DNA of 51,487 nt from Methanoregulaceae archaeon (GCA_015660965.1 JACTVG010000009.1:1-51487), one strand, 5' to 3'; positions 1 to 8,448 are shown, counted from the stretch's first letter. Notes: generated by a model not told the origin, from the letters alone. Translations and numbers: made by a program.

Positions 1-1778
1 TCTGCCTTTTTCCGTTCTGTGACATCACGTGCGGCAGCAAAAACCCCGGCAACGTTTCCGGATTCATCTCGGTATACTGTTGCGTTGTACATGACCGGGG
101 TCACATGCCCGTTCATGTGGCGAATCCCGAGCTCGTAATCCGTTACCGATCCGTCCCTGAACACTTTCTCGTACCCGGCTCTTGCCTTTTCAGGCTCGGT
201 GAAGTATTTCGAAAAGTCAGTTCCGATCAGTTCTCCCCGTGAAAAACCGGTAACCCGCACCGTCGCAGCGTTCACATCACTGATCTTTCCATCTGGATTA
301 ATGGTGACGAGCGGGTCAAGGCTTGCCTCAATGAGACTCCGGTTATACAGGTTTGCGATCTTGAGTTCATTCAGTATTCTTTTTTTCTCGGTTATATCCA
401 GTGCGAAACAACAGCAGTACTGTTTCTCCTTGAATTCAAGGTAATTGAGGACCATTTCAACAGGGATTCCCTGGCCGTCTTTTTTGGTAAAGGTGGTTTC
501 GATCGTAAGTTGGCGATCACGCCGGGTAATCTCCCAAGTCTCATTCCAGGAAAAACGTGTGTCGCTTGATAATATATCAAAAATATTTTTTGAGACGAGT
601 TGCGATGTAGACAAACCCAGAACCTCCCGGGCTTTTGTGTTCATATAAACAAAACGCCCTTGAAGGTTGATCCAGATAATCATGTAGGAGGCGTTATCCA
701 TGGCAAACTGGGTAAATTGTAACTGGAACTCCGCCTTTTCACGATGAGAGATTTCATTATAGAGCTGCCTGTTGAGATCCTGTATCTCATCTCTCTGTAC
801 CTTGACAAGCTCCTCCATATCCTGTTGTGTTTTTTTCAGTTTTTCCTTCAATTGTTTCAATTCGGTGATATCCAGCCCCGCACCATGGTATTTTCTTAAG
901 GTACCAGACGAATCAAAAATTCCCCGGAATTTCCAACGTTGCCACCGATGTTCTCCTTTGGATGTTATTGTACGGAATTCCTGGGTTGAAACCGGGTGGT
1001 TTTTATCGATCGATGCAAGACTGCTTTTGATTATTTTATATTCAGATTCAGGAATCACCGGTCGCCATTCATGTCCTAGAAGATCCGCTTTTGACTTATG
1101 CAGCGTGTGGCAGTAGGTTTCATTGACAAAGGTGATGGTACCGTCAGGTTCGAAATGGCAGACGTATTCAATTTCATCCATTTCGAGATCAGATGGGATG
1201 AATCCGGTATCTATAAATCCGTTTTGTTCAGATTCAATCGGTAGATCGATAATGAGGGAGACACCAGGGTCCCCGTTTTCAAAAAAAACCGGGCTAATCG
1301 TGAGCATAGACGGGAATAAATGATCGCCCGATACAATCAAAACAGGATTTCTGGATTCTTTTTCTTTCAGCCCTTCTTTTATTAACGCTGGCAATTCAGG
1401 ATGGCTTTGCACAACAAATGGCAGCTGCTCAATAGTTTTACCGACAATTTCCTTTTTTGATATTTTCAGGAATTCACACAAGGGATCATTAATATCAACA
1501 ACTACCAGCCCGTGATTTACCAGTATTACATAACTCTTCGATAATTTTAGTACAGCAGCAGCTTGTAATTTATTTGAAAGGGAATAGATTTTTGAAGAAC
1601 TGTAATATTTGACGGTGACAGTGCCCTGACTCTGGAGCCTACCTAGGTATTTAGCAACGGAATTACGGTGTATACCTAGCATTTTAGAAATGGTTTTTAT
1701 GTTCAACCCTTCCGGATGCTCATATAATAACACCTTAATGATGGAAATTCCATCCAGAAATTTTTCGATTGCCATCAT
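1..1778 (-). CDS. Multi-PAS sensory protein with N-terminal HTH, partial (runs off the left edge)
   Basis: The reading frame stays open from ATG at 1778 (a second ATG follows at 1775) to base 1, giving 592 visible codons and no stop, so the C-terminus lies outside the window. Residues about 12-50 form a helix-turn-helix (IKTISKMLGIHRNSVAKYL). Four PAS-like domains follow at about 80-180, 200-305, 351-465 and 476-590; the last three end in the usual DITE/DVTE motif. Residues 305-350 look like a coiled coil. Whether a kinase domain follows cannot be seen. By family knowledge PAS domains sense small ligands, redox state or light. An HTH at the front suggests a one-component DNA-binding sensor rather than a classical kinase, but that is inference. 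A TATA-like T/A stretch and tandem repeats lie just upstream. Confidence 0.85.
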   Translation of the reverse strand, partial: MMAIEKFLDGISIIKVLLYEHPEGLNIKTISKMLGIHRNSVAKYLGRLQSQGTVTVKYYSSSKIYSLSNKLQAAAVLKLSKSYVILVNHGLVVVDINDPLCEFLKISKKEIVGKTIEQLPFVVQSHPELPALIKEGLKEKESRNPVLIVSGDHLFPSMLTISPVFFENGDPGVSLIIDLPIESEQNGFIDTGFIPSDLEMDEIEYVCHFEPDGTITFVNETYCHTLHKSKADLLGHEWRPVIPESEYKIIKSSLASIDKNHPVSTQEFRTITSKGEHRWQRWKFRGIFDSSGTLRKYHGAGLDITELKQLKEKLKKTQQDMEELVKVQRDEIQDLNRQLYNEISHREKAEFQLQFTQFAMDNASYMIIWINLQGRFVYMNTKAREVLGLSTSQLVSKNIFDILSSDTRFSWNETWEITRRDRQLTIETTFTKKDGQGIPVEMVLNYLEFKEKQYCCCFALDITEKKRILNELKIANLYNRSLIEASLDPLVTINPDGKISDVNAATVRVTGFSRGELIGTDFSKYFTEPEKARAGYEKVFRDGSVTDYELGIRHMNGHVTPVMYNATVYRDESGNVAGVFAAARDVTERKKA

Positions 1779-1814
1779 TATTGCATGATTATATGGTTTT
1801 AAAAATTTTTTGAT

Positions 1815-1844
1815 TCATGTTGTGCACTCATGTTGTGCATGCAC
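1815..1844. promoter_or_regulatory. Tandem 12-bp repeats plus palindrome between divergent promoters
   Basis: TCATGTTGTGCA occurs at 1815-1826 and again at 1828-1839, and the second copy runs into the perfect palindrome GTGCATGCAC at 1835-1844. A/T-rich TATA-like tracts sit on both sides (about 1798-1811, read towards the PAS gene, and 1847-1859, read rightwards). Two repeats one helical turn apart between divergent promoters look like an operator. The HTH of the adjacent PAS protein is an obvious candidate binder, but that is inference. Confidence 0.5.
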
Positions 1845-1882
1845 GTAAATTTTTAAACCGACGACCAGACATTCAATTAATC

Positions 1883-1896
1883 CCCTGTTATCAGGG
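1883..1896 (+). promoter_or_regulatory. Small hairpin in the leader of the mini zinc protein
   Basis: CCCTG-TTAT-CAGGG forms a perfect 5-bp stem with a 4-nt loop about 90 nt before the ATG at 1986. It may be leader structure or a start-proximal terminator; nothing else in the sequence decides. Confidence 0.25.
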
Positions 1897-1985
1897 TTTA
1901 AGTGCATGATAAAATTGGGGAATAAAAAGGAACCTTATAACGTGAGATTTACTCAAAAAAATTTGATATGAAGAAGGATTAAAAA

Positions 1986-2147
1986 ATGCAAGAAATCTGT
2001 GTTGGATTTGAAGTGTCTCTCCCCCAAAAAAATCATAAGAAAAAAATATGTACGCTTTGTTATGGCACGGGTAGTATAAGACAACCAAATGGTGTAAAAG
2101 TACCCTGTCCAAAAGGTTGTCCGGGTTTCTATCCTCCACATCGGTAA
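1986..2147 (+). CDS. 53-residue DnaJ-like zinc-finger mini-protein
   Basis: A short ORF of 53 codons plus stop, preceded by GAAGGAT at a good ribosome-binding distance. Its centre is CTLCYGTG followed 12 residues later by CPKGCPG. This resembles one and a half of the CxxCxGxG zinc motifs of the DnaJ cysteine-rich domain, with four cysteines able to hold one Zn. Such mini-proteins are usually uncharacterised; a role in protein folding or redox is only analogy. The HTH gene at 2181 begins 33 nt downstream on the same strand, so the two are probably co-transcribed. The antisense ORFs here are ignored because this one has the motif and the ribosome-binding site. Confidence 0.6.
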   Translation: MQEICVGFEVSLPQKNHKKKICTLCYGTGSIRQPNGVKVPCPKGCPGFYPPHR

Positions 2148-2180
2148 GATTTGTGTTGAACAATAATTTGGTGGTGGTGT

Positions 2181-2555
2181 ATGAGACAGGAAAATTTGAT
2201 GTACTTTGCTGAAAAAGACGGGGAGTTGGTAAATCTTCTCTTCGAGTTAGGGGTAAAAAGAAACGTTGCCAAGGTTCTCGTGTTCCTCACAAAAACACCG
2301 ACGGTAACATCCCGTGCGATCGACCGGGGGACCGACCTTCGCCATCTTGAGGTGGCCACTGTGATGAAATACCTGAAGAAACAGGGTTGGATCAAGAGCC
2401 CGGAGAACAAAGCCCAGAGCAAGGGGAGACCGGTAAAGATCTACGAGCTGGCAAAACCTATTGCCGAGATCGTGAACGGCATCGAAAAAGAAAAAATAAA
2501 AAAGGCAAATGACCAGCTCCAACTGATCCAGAAATTACGGAACTACGTCAGTTAA
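2181..2555 (+). CDS. Winged-helix transcriptional regulator (TrmB/ArsR-like)
   Basis: A 124-residue protein starting at ATG 2181 behind a strong GGTGGTGG site. Residues about 20-95 read as a winged helix: LLFELGVKRNVAKVLVFL, then TVTSRAIDRGTDLRHLEVATVMKYL as the recognition region, then a wing ending at GRPVKIYELA. The tail (about 98-124) is a charged helix, probably for dimerisation. The family regulates transcription in many methanogens and ligands are mostly unknown. It follows the mini zinc protein with a 33-nt gap. No effector domain is present, so any signal must come through the HTH or a partner. Confidence 0.8.
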   Translation: MRQENLMYFAEKDGELVNLLFELGVKRNVAKVLVFLTKTPTVTSRAIDRGTDLRHLEVATVMKYLKKQGWIKSPENKAQSKGRPVKIYELAKPIAEIVNGIEKEKIKKANDQLQLIQKLRNYVS

Positions 2556-2633
2556 TCTCACGATCCTGGTCTATGCTATTAATGATGTACAAAAAACAAT
2601 CGCGATTATCGGAATTCTTTTAGCGCTTGTTGT

Positions 2634-2771
2634 GACAATCCTGCTTCGCGTAACGCAGAATCGCTCGGGCTCCGGCTCGTGGTATCCCTTGTGGAACAGT
2701 TGCAGGGCACGATTGAACTGGACCGGACGGTGGGGACGATCTTCCGGATCAAAGTCAAGGAAAAACTTTGA
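2634..2771 (+). pseudogene. Remnant of a histidine-kinase C-terminus (HATPase G2 region)
   Basis: Forty-five codons plus a TGA read DN...RNAESLGLRLVVSLVEQL, then GTIELDRTVGTIFRIKVKEKL. This matches almost residue by residue the last part of the kinase at the right end of the window (DNGVGIP...RNAKSLGLRLVISLVEQL...). The ten or so residues between DN and RNA (GVGIPQDFDW there) are lost here, and no upstream kinase sequence, start codon or ribosome-binding site exists. It is the scar of a deleted or recombined PAS-kinase gene. Confidence 0.75.
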
Positions 2772-2847
2772 TCTGTCTCTTCATTCTCCATTTTTTCCGA
2801 AGTATTATGAGAATGAGAACGATTTTTTTGTAATTTTTTTGTAAAAG

Positions 2848-2918
2848 TGCTGCTATGGGGATTTGAACCTTCGAACACCTGTGAGATTAGCCCCCCAAAC
2901 TAAGGCCTTTGATCTGGT
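2848..2918 (-). pseudogene. 3' fragment of a tRNA-Leu-like gene (degenerate)
   Basis: On the minus strand this reads like the D-loop end, anticodon arm, long variable arm, T-arm and acceptor 3' side of an archaeal class II tRNA-Leu: AGATCAAAGG, then TTAGT-TTGGGGG-GCTAA as anticodon stem-loop, then GTTCG and GGTTCAAATCC. The 5' acceptor strand is missing and replaced by T-rich sequence. The anticodon position reads GGG rather than a leucine anticodon, and three of five T-stem pairs mismatch. It is therefore not a working tRNA. Such 3' ends of tRNAs are typical attachment-site scars of integrated elements. Confidence 0.6.
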
Positions 2919-3218
2919 AAAAAAGAGAGTCAATTTTGTGTGGGCGTGGGTTAGATTTCTTCGTCCTGCAACTTATCACAAAAACGTGATTTATACCACA
3001 CTATTGTGGGTTTAACAAGCATGAACAGATCCTTTTCAATATCTAGAGTGGATAAAAAAAACATTCCCCCTCTTTTTTCTTTATACATTATGACCACCTC
3101 CCGGCTTTTTATCAGGTTTGAGCCTGTAAAGTGTCCCTATGAAAAGGGTATTAACAGAACAGGCAGCAACCATACCGGAACGAGTGTGTCCATTGGTTAA
3201 TGGACGGGATCGCATCTC
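2919..3218 (+). promoter_or_regulatory. Upstream region of the ABC exporter with two inverted repeats around a TATA box
   Basis: A gene-poor stretch of about 300 bases. It contains ATCAC (2975-2979) and GTGAT (2986-2990), a TATA-like TTTATACC at 2990-2997, and CCACA-CTAT-TGTGG at 2996-3009, so the TATA box lies between two inverted repeats. A second TATA-like CTTTTTATC is near 3102. A 59-codon ORF at 3021-3200 has no recognisable motif and is not called. The arrangement suggests repressor control of the exporter, by inference only. Confidence 0.4.
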
Positions 3219-4205
3219 ATGACTGTCGCACTGCATATCGAAAATCTGACCCGGCGATTTAACGATCTGGTCGCCGTGGACAATATATCATTTGATATCG
3301 AACACGGGGAGATTTTTGGCTTGCTTGGCCCCAACGGTGCCGGGAAAACAACGACACTCTCCATGCTCTCCACCATGCTCAAACCTACATCAGGTTCAGC
3401 GACGGTCAATGGCATCGATATCGAACATGATGAGGATGGCGTGAGGAAATCTATTGGCATTGTCTTCCAGGACCAGAGTCTTGATGAAGAACTGACTGCC
3501 TGGGAAAACATGGATTTTCACGGGCGGCTCTACCGGATCCCTGCAGACATACGGAAGCAACGGATCACAGAGCTCCTCCGGCTCGTTGAGCTTGAAGACC
3601 GGAAAAATGACATTGTAAAAACATTTTCCGGAGGGATGAGGAGACGTCTGGAGATCGCACGCGGTCTTCTCCATCATCCGTCGGTCCTCTTCCTGGACGA
3701 ACCAACGCTTGGCCTTGACCCCCAGACCCGCAATCATCTCTGGCAGTATATTGCCACCCTGGCTCGGGAGAAGGGAATCACCATTATCCTCACTACGCAT
3801 TACATGGAGGAAGCCGACCAGTTGTGCAACCGGGTCGCCATTATCGATCACGGGAAGATCATTGCCCTTGACACTCCACAAAACCTCAAAGACGGGATTG
3901 GCGGGGACGTTGTGACCATCAGGTCGCCAGACCCGGCAGCTATTGTCGCAGCCCTGGCCGAACCCTGGATCACCCGCGTGGAACAGCATAATGATGAAGT
4001 GATTGTCAGCTTGCAGAACGCCGAACAGCATATCAGCACCATCGTGACGCTGCTCAACACAAAACAGGTCCCTATCCAGTCCATTGGGATCCACAAACCA
4101 ACCCTAGAGGATGTGTTCCTCTCCTTTACCGGAAAAACCATCCGGGAGGAGGAAGCGAACCATAAAACCAAAATGCGGATGTTCCAGAGGATGGTGAGAC
4201 ATTAA
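3219..4205 (+). CDS. ABC transporter ATPase, daunorubicin-exporter (DrrA) family
   Basis: A 328-residue nucleotide-binding subunit. Walker A GPNGAGKTT is at residues 37-45, the signature FSGGMRRRLEIARGL begins at 136, Walker B LFLDEP at 157 and the switch histidine at 194 (TTHYMEEAD). The C-terminal ~100 residues form the extra domain found in DrrA/CcmA-type exporters (HKPTLEDVFLSFTG near the end). It pairs with the permease whose ATG follows three bases after the stop region, so both come from one mRNA. Expected role: ATP-driven export of a lipophilic compound or lipid across the cytoplasmic membrane. The substrate cannot be told from sequence. Confidence 0.93.
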   Translation: MTVALHIENLTRRFNDLVAVDNISFDIEHGEIFGLLGPNGAGKTTTLSMLSTMLKPTSGSATVNGIDIEHDEDGVRKSIGIVFQDQSLDEELTAWENMDFHGRLYRIPADIRKQRITELLRLVELEDRKNDIVKTFSGGMRRRLEIARGLLHHPSVLFLDEPTLGLDPQTRNHLWQYIATLAREKGITIILTTHYMEEADQLCNRVAIIDHGKIIALDTPQNLKDGIGGDVVTIRSPDPAAIVAALAEPWITRVEQHNDEVIVSLQNAEQHISTIVTLLNTKQVPIQSIGIHKPTLEDVFLSFTGKTIREEEANHKTKMRMFQRMVRH

Positions 4206-4207
4206 TC

Positions 4208-4957
4208 ATGGACATCATATACACCATCTGGCTGCGGAATATGAAACGCTACATCCGGTCCAAAAGCCGGATCATCGGCAGTATCAGCATGCCGCTCTTC
4301 TTCCTGCTCTTCTTAGGCTTCGGTCTGAATTCCGTTGTGCAGTTGCCAGGAATAGGTGGGAACTACATCGTGTTCCTGATCCCGGGCATGGTAGCCATGA
4401 GCGTACTCTTCACGTCTGTTTTTTCCGGAATCCAGATCATCTGGGACAAACAATTCGGATTTTTGAAAGAGACTCTTGTTGCACCGGTCTCACGACTTGA
4501 GATCATGTTAGGCCAGACCCTTGGCGGAGCAACAACCGCAGTCCTTCAGGGATTTATGATCCTTGTCCTCTCGCTGTTCATTGGGCTTCATGTCTCAAAT
4601 CCGGGTGGTTTTCTATTAGCACTCGGATTCATGGTCCTGATCGGTATATCATTCACTGCGTTTGGTATTGCGATTGCATCACGGATGGAAGATATGACCG
4701 GTTTCCAGCTCATTATGAATTTTGTTGTCTTCCCGTTATTCGGCCTGTCCGGGGCGCTCTTTCCTATTAGCTCATTGCCGGCGTGGATTGGACCGATTAC
4801 CCTGTTCGATCCGCTGACGTATGGTGTGGAAGGAATCCGTTACGGTCTTACCGGCGTTTCACAGATTAATCCGCTGGTCTGTGGTGCAGTTATCGGGGGT
4901 TTCACTGTAGTGATGACCATACTCGGAGCATTCCTGTTCAGGAAAATCAAACTCTGA
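4208..4957 (+). CDS. ABC-2 type permease (DrrB-like)
   Basis: A 249-residue protein with about six hydrophobic segments, including GIGGNYIVFLIPGMVAMSVL and the ABC-2 hallmark region LIMNFVVFPLFGLSGALFP. It begins two bases after the stop of the ATPase gene, so translation is coupled and the two form one exporter. Length and topology match the DrrB/ABC-2 family, in which two permeases and two ATPases make the pump. An eight-T run 37 bases after the stop looks like a terminator. Substrate unknown. Confidence 0.92.
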   Translation: MDIIYTIWLRNMKRYIRSKSRIIGSISMPLFFLLFLGFGLNSVVQLPGIGGNYIVFLIPGMVAMSVLFTSVFSGIQIIWDKQFGFLKETLVAPVSRLEIMLGQTLGGATTAVLQGFMILVLSLFIGLHVSNPGGFLLALGFMVLIGISFTAFGIAIASRMEDMTGFQLIMNFVVFPLFGLSGALFPISSLPAWIGPITLFDPLTYGVEGIRYGLTGVSQINPLVCGAVIGGFTVVMTILGAFLFRKIKL

Positions 4958-4993
4958 ATGAAAAAAAAGGGACGGGATCTATATCCCATACCA

Positions 4994-5001
4994 TTTTTTT
5001 T
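4994..5001 (+). terminator. Oligo-T terminator after the ABC exporter
   Basis: Eight consecutive T on the coding strand about 37 bases after the permease stop. Archaeal RNA polymerase stops at such tracts. The converging Usp gene ends 40 bases further on. Confidence 0.4.
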
Positions 5002-5042
5002 AAAGAATTGTTTTTAAGCCGGACGCAGTCTATTTATCAATA

Positions 5043-5480
5043 TTATTTACTTTTTACCACGAGAACCATGCAATCTGCCATTCGTATGATACTCTCGGCA
5101 ACACTGCCCAAAAGCAGTCTTTCGAGACCACTCTTACCTTGGGAACCGACAATGATCAGATCGACATTATTTTTTACGGCGAACTCAGTGATTACATGAG
5201 CGGGTTTGCCAGATAGTACGAGGGTCTCTACCTTCACCCCATTTGCGATCCGTTTCACTTGTTCAACGGCTTTTTCCCCCTCATCCTTTAATTTCATATA
5301 AACCTCGCCTGTCAATATTTCTGGCTGCGACGATGTAAACGGAGTTTCGTCGATCACATATATGGCATAGATGATAGATCCGAATTCACGGGCTAGCTCC
5401 ACACCTTTCGTCACCGCAGGTTGATTTTTCACCGATCCGTCTGTTGCTATCAGAATTTTTTTAAATATCTTCGTCATCAT
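5043..5480 (-). CDS. Universal stress protein (single UspA domain)
   Basis: A 145-residue protein covering one whole Usp fold. It begins FKKILIATDGS and carries the ATP-binding signature GSQGKSGLERLLLGSV near the C-terminus (G-x2-G-x9-G-S), so it is probably an ATP-binding Usp. Two ATGs in a row start it, behind an AGGGTGA site. It lies 31 bases downstream of the MFS transporter in the same direction, suggesting one operon and a link between stress response and efflux (inference). The precise function of Usp proteins in methanogens is not established. Confidence 0.93.
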   Translation of the reverse strand: MMTKIFKKILIATDGSVKNQPAVTKGVELAREFGSIIYAIYVIDETPFTSSQPEILTGEVYMKLKDEGEKAVEQVKRIANGVKVETLVLSGKPAHVITEFAVKNNVDLIIVGSQGKSGLERLLLGSVAESIIRMADCMVLVVKSK

Positions 5481-5511
5481 TCACCCTTCACAATACTTGG
5501 CATAATCTTTT

Positions 5512-7287
5512 TCATTCAGACATGTCATCATCAGACCCATTTTCCGGCTCCGGTATTTCTGTTGGGGGGTTGGAGTTTTGTCCATCGATCTCGTACACGT
5601 ATTTCGAGCCTCGCATCACTGATAATACCGCTGCAACGAGAGAGATTGCTGCGCCTACATAAAAGGAGATCCGGAGCGAAGGCATAAATGCCTGCGCGAG
5701 TGTGGTCGGGAACCATGTTATGCCGGTTAGCGTCGCTATGGTTGCCGGGCTGATTGCGGCAACGACAGACTGCGGCACGGCAGCGAGAATGATGCGAACC
5801 GGATTGTAGCCCAGAAATGCAGCGAACAATGAACCCGTTGGGGGGATTGCAATCATGGGGGCGATGAGATTTGGTGCACCGGCATTCATGAGTGAAACTG
5901 AGAGTTCGGGGGGAAAGGTATGAGTCAGACTGACGATGACAATAGTAAAGAACATTGCCATGGAAATGACCATGCCGCTGTTCTGCAGCATCGACCTCAT
6001 TCCCGATGCAACCCCCCTCTCTTCCGGAGGCACTGCATTCATGATGGCCGCAATGTTCGGTGCACCGAACATGCCATTCCCAAGCCCCATAATCAGGAGG
6101 GCAATCGCGAAGATCGGGTAATCAAAGTTATAAGGCAACATCGCGAGCATCAGGAACGATATGGCAACAAGGATCATACCGGACGTAGCGAACAATCGAG
6201 AGCCGTATTTGTCAGAAAGCCAGCCGGAGAGTGGTCCCATGATCATAAATCCGGCGGTGAGTGGCAACATGAACACTCCGGCCCAGAATGGTGTTGATTC
6301 GTAACTGTAGCCGTGGAGCGGCAGCCAGATGCCTTGAAGCAACATGATCAGGAGGAACATCACACCGCCCCGGGCAATTGCACTTAAAAATCCGGCGATA
6401 TTCGCAAGGGAGAAAATACGGTTCTTGAAAAGGCTCAGCCGGAACATGGGGTCCTCGATCCGGCTTTCGATGATCGGAAATACTATTAGGAGACTGACAC
6501 CGAGGAATATCGATGCGATGACCCATGGATTGCTCCACCCCATCGGGTCCTGCCCATACGGAAGCAGTGCATACGTAATACCGATCAAAAAGATGGTCAG
6601 CCCGGCGACAAAGGCAATGTTGCCCCACACATCGATCTTCCGGGCCCGTTTCGGCAACGAGGTCTCTTTGAGTTTCAGGAATGCCCAGATCGTTCCAAGA
6701 ATCCCGACCGGCACGCTGATAAGGAATACGTACCGCCAGTTGAAGAACGCAAGAATGCCGCCGAGGATAAGACCAATGAACTGGCCCGAGAGGAATGCCA
6801 TCATGTTCAGTCCTAGCGCCTTACCCCGTTCATTTGGAGGAAATGCATCAGTGAGAATTGCGGCGCTATTCGAGAAGGTAAACGATGCTCCTACTGCTTG
6901 GACGAGACGGAAGACGATCAGCTCAATGGCGCCTGCGTCACCTTTGTCCGGTGTGAGAAAAAGCAGGATGGATCCGAAGGTGAAGATGGCAAACCCGATA
7001 TTGTAGAGCTTCACCCTCCCATACATGTCAGAGAGCCGGCCGAAACTAAGGAGCAGCGTGGCGGTAACCAGGCTATAGCCCATAAGCACCCAGAGCAAGT
7101 ACTGAAACGAGGTGAACGGATCGATATTGATCCCATTGAAGATCGCGGGCAGCGAGATGAGGGTCATGCTGCCGTTCACTGATACCATGAACATCTCGAT
7201 GGTCGTAATCGAGAGTACGATCCACTTGTAGTCTATGCCTTTTTTGACGGGTCCTGTCCCACTGCCTGCGGTTTCGTTTTTTTCCAT
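5512..7287 (-). CDS. MFS multidrug efflux transporter, DHA2/EmrB-QacA type (14 TM)
   Basis: About 591 residues with some 14 hydrophobic segments. Family motifs are present: [19 protein letters not shown] after TM2, the alternating [17 protein letters not shown] motif in the second half, and a motif-C-like [22 protein letters not shown]. The tail is acidic and cytoplasmic. ATG at 7287 ([10 protein letters not shown]) is preferred; an in-frame TTG at 7299 is closer to an AGGAAA and cannot be excluded. Expected role: proton-driven export of drugs or amphipathic compounds. It heads an operon with the Usp gene, and nested GTAAG/CTTAC repeats lie upstream. Confidence 0.92.
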   Translation of the reverse strand: MEKNETAGSGTGPVKKGIDYKWIVLSITTIEMFMVSVNGSMTLISLPAIFNGINIDPFTSFQYLLWVLMGYSLVTATLLLSFGRLSDMYGRVKLYNIGFAIFTFGSILLFLTPDKGDAGAIELIVFRLVQAVGASFTFSNSAAILTDAFPPNERGKALGLNMMAFLSGQFIGLILGGILAFFNWRYVFLISVPVGILGTIWAFLKLKETSLPKRARKIDVWGNIAFVAGLTIFLIGITYALLPYGQDPMGWSNPWVIASIFLGVSLLIVFPIIESRIEDPMFRLSLFKNRIFSLANIAGFLSAIARGGVMFLLIMLLQGIWLPLHGYSYESTPFWAGVFMLPLTAGFMIMGPLSGWLSDKYGSRLFATSGMILVAISFLMLAMLPYNFDYPIFAIALLIMGLGNGMFGAPNIAAIMNAVPPEERGVASGMRSMLQNSGMVISMAMFFTIVIVSLTHTFPPELSVSLMNAGAPNLIAPMIAIPPTGSLFAAFLGYNPVRIILAAVPQSVVAAISPATIATLTGITWFPTTLAQAFMPSLRISFYVGAAISLVAAVLSVMRGSKYVYEIDGQNSNPPTEIPEPENGSDDDMSE

Positions 7288-7335
7288 AAGATCGGGCAAT
7301 TTCCTGGCATCGTTCGGGTATTTGTCCTGAAAGAT

Positions 7336-7359
7336 GTAAGATATAACTTACAAAGTAAG
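7336..7359. promoter_or_regulatory. Nested inverted repeats upstream of the MFS pump
   Basis: GTAAG (7336-7340), CTTAC (7347-7351) and GTAAG (7355-7359) form two overlapping inverted repeats with spacers of 6 and 3 bases. ATATAA in the first spacer reads on the minus strand as a TATA box for the pump gene. This looks like an operator that would block TBP/TFB binding. No regulator gene is adjacent. Confidence 0.45.
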
Positions 7360-7578
7360 ATCTTTGGGACTATAATGTGTTCTGTTGCTTAACGGGACTC
7401 AATGGAAATGATATCCTCGGAACACTTCAATTCGAGTATTCAAATGTCCCGCAGATGCAACAGAACCCTCTCTCGATATCCTTAAATACCGTAAACGGTA
7501 TGTAGTGTTTGAAGGCAGGGGTTTTGCTTTTCATGGTGTCAGCTGCCGGACCTGAGCATGCTGCCGCCGGGGTGGTGT

Positions 7579-8448
7579 ATGTTTGAAAAGGTGCTTTTCC
7601 CGACAGATTTTTCAGAACGTGCAGAGATTATGCTCGATTGTGTTGCCAGTTTTCCGCAGGTCCGGGATATCATCCTGCTTCATGTCGTCAAAGAGACCCG
7701 GTATCCGATGGGGGCGGAGATCGCTGATACGCTGGCAAAACAGGCCGATGAAAAAACTCTCGCTGATGCACAAGACTACCTTAAAAAACTCAACCGAAAC
7801 ATCAGGGTGACGGTGGAAACAACGATATCGCCCGACATCCATGAGGGAATCCTGACAACAGCGGAGAAGAGGGGTGCCGACCTGATCGTTATCGGCGCAC
7901 ACGGAAAGAGCGTGAAGGTGGGGGTGCTCCTTGGCAGTGTACCATCGATGGTCCTGTGCCGCATCAGCAAAACCAATGTCCTGATCATGCGCCATAAGAT
8001 CATCGAGACCCTGACTGGCAAGACGTATGAGAAGTTCTGTCCCAGGCTCTTCTTTCGGATCCTCTGCCCGACAGATTTCTCCCCGTTCTCTGAACATGCA
8101 ACAGCTCTTGCTGGCATGATGAAGGAGGCGGGAGAACTCATCCTGCTCCATGTCGTACCGAAGGGTGGGACAGGTAGTGAAATCAAGGAGGCTGAACAGG
8201 CAGCGGAGGCTCGGATTGGTGCAGTCCGCGACAGCCTTGCGGCACAAGGCATCCGGTGCAGGATCATCGTGACGACAGGAGAACCTGCCAGCGAGATTTT
8301 AAAGACTGCCGAAGAGCAGGACGTATCAGTCATCTGGATCAGCTCCCATGGAAAAGGCTGTCTCCATGATTTCTTGCTTGGCAGTACGGTGCAGGACATA
8401 GCTATGAACTCGACACGGCCGGTGATCGTCATCCGCTCATGGAAATAA
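7579..8448 (+). CDS. Tandem universal stress protein (two UspA domains)
   Basis: 289 residues made of two Usp domains, about 1-140 and 155-289, each beginning with a (K/R)(V/I)L(F/C)PTDFS motif. The first has a full nucleotide-binding signature, GAHGKSVKVGVLLGS. In the second the first glycine is serine (SSHGKGCLHDFLLGS), so ATP binding may differ between halves. ATG at 7579 is chosen over the in-frame ATG at 7558 because GGGGTGGTG lies directly before it. The gene stands alone, divergent from the MFS/Usp operon. Role: general stress response; exact ligand unknown. Confidence 0.92.
   Translation: MFEKVLFPTDFSERAEIMLDCVASFPQVRDIILLHVVKETRYPMGAEIADTLAKQADEKTLADAQDYLKKLNRNIRVTVETTISPDIHEGILTTAEKRGADLIVIGAHGKSVKVGVLLGSVPSMVLCRISKTNVLIMRHKIIETLTGKTYEKFCPRLFFRILCPTDFSPFSEHATALAGMMKEAGELILLHVVPKGGTGSEIKEAEQAAEARIGAVRDSLAAQGIRCRIIVTTGEPASEILKTAEEQDVSVIWISSHGKGCLHDFLLGSTVQDIAMNSTRPVIVIRSWK

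Noticed and set aside
2848-2918. Functional tRNA gene
   Set aside because: 5' acceptor and D-stem halves missing, T-stem mismatched, anticodon not leucine; kept only as a fragment.
3396-4094. 232-codon minus-strand ORF
   Set aside because: Lies opposite a full ABC ATPase gene and has no recognisable features.
6344-7006. 220-codon plus-strand ORF
   Set aside because: Antisense shadow of the MFS transporter.
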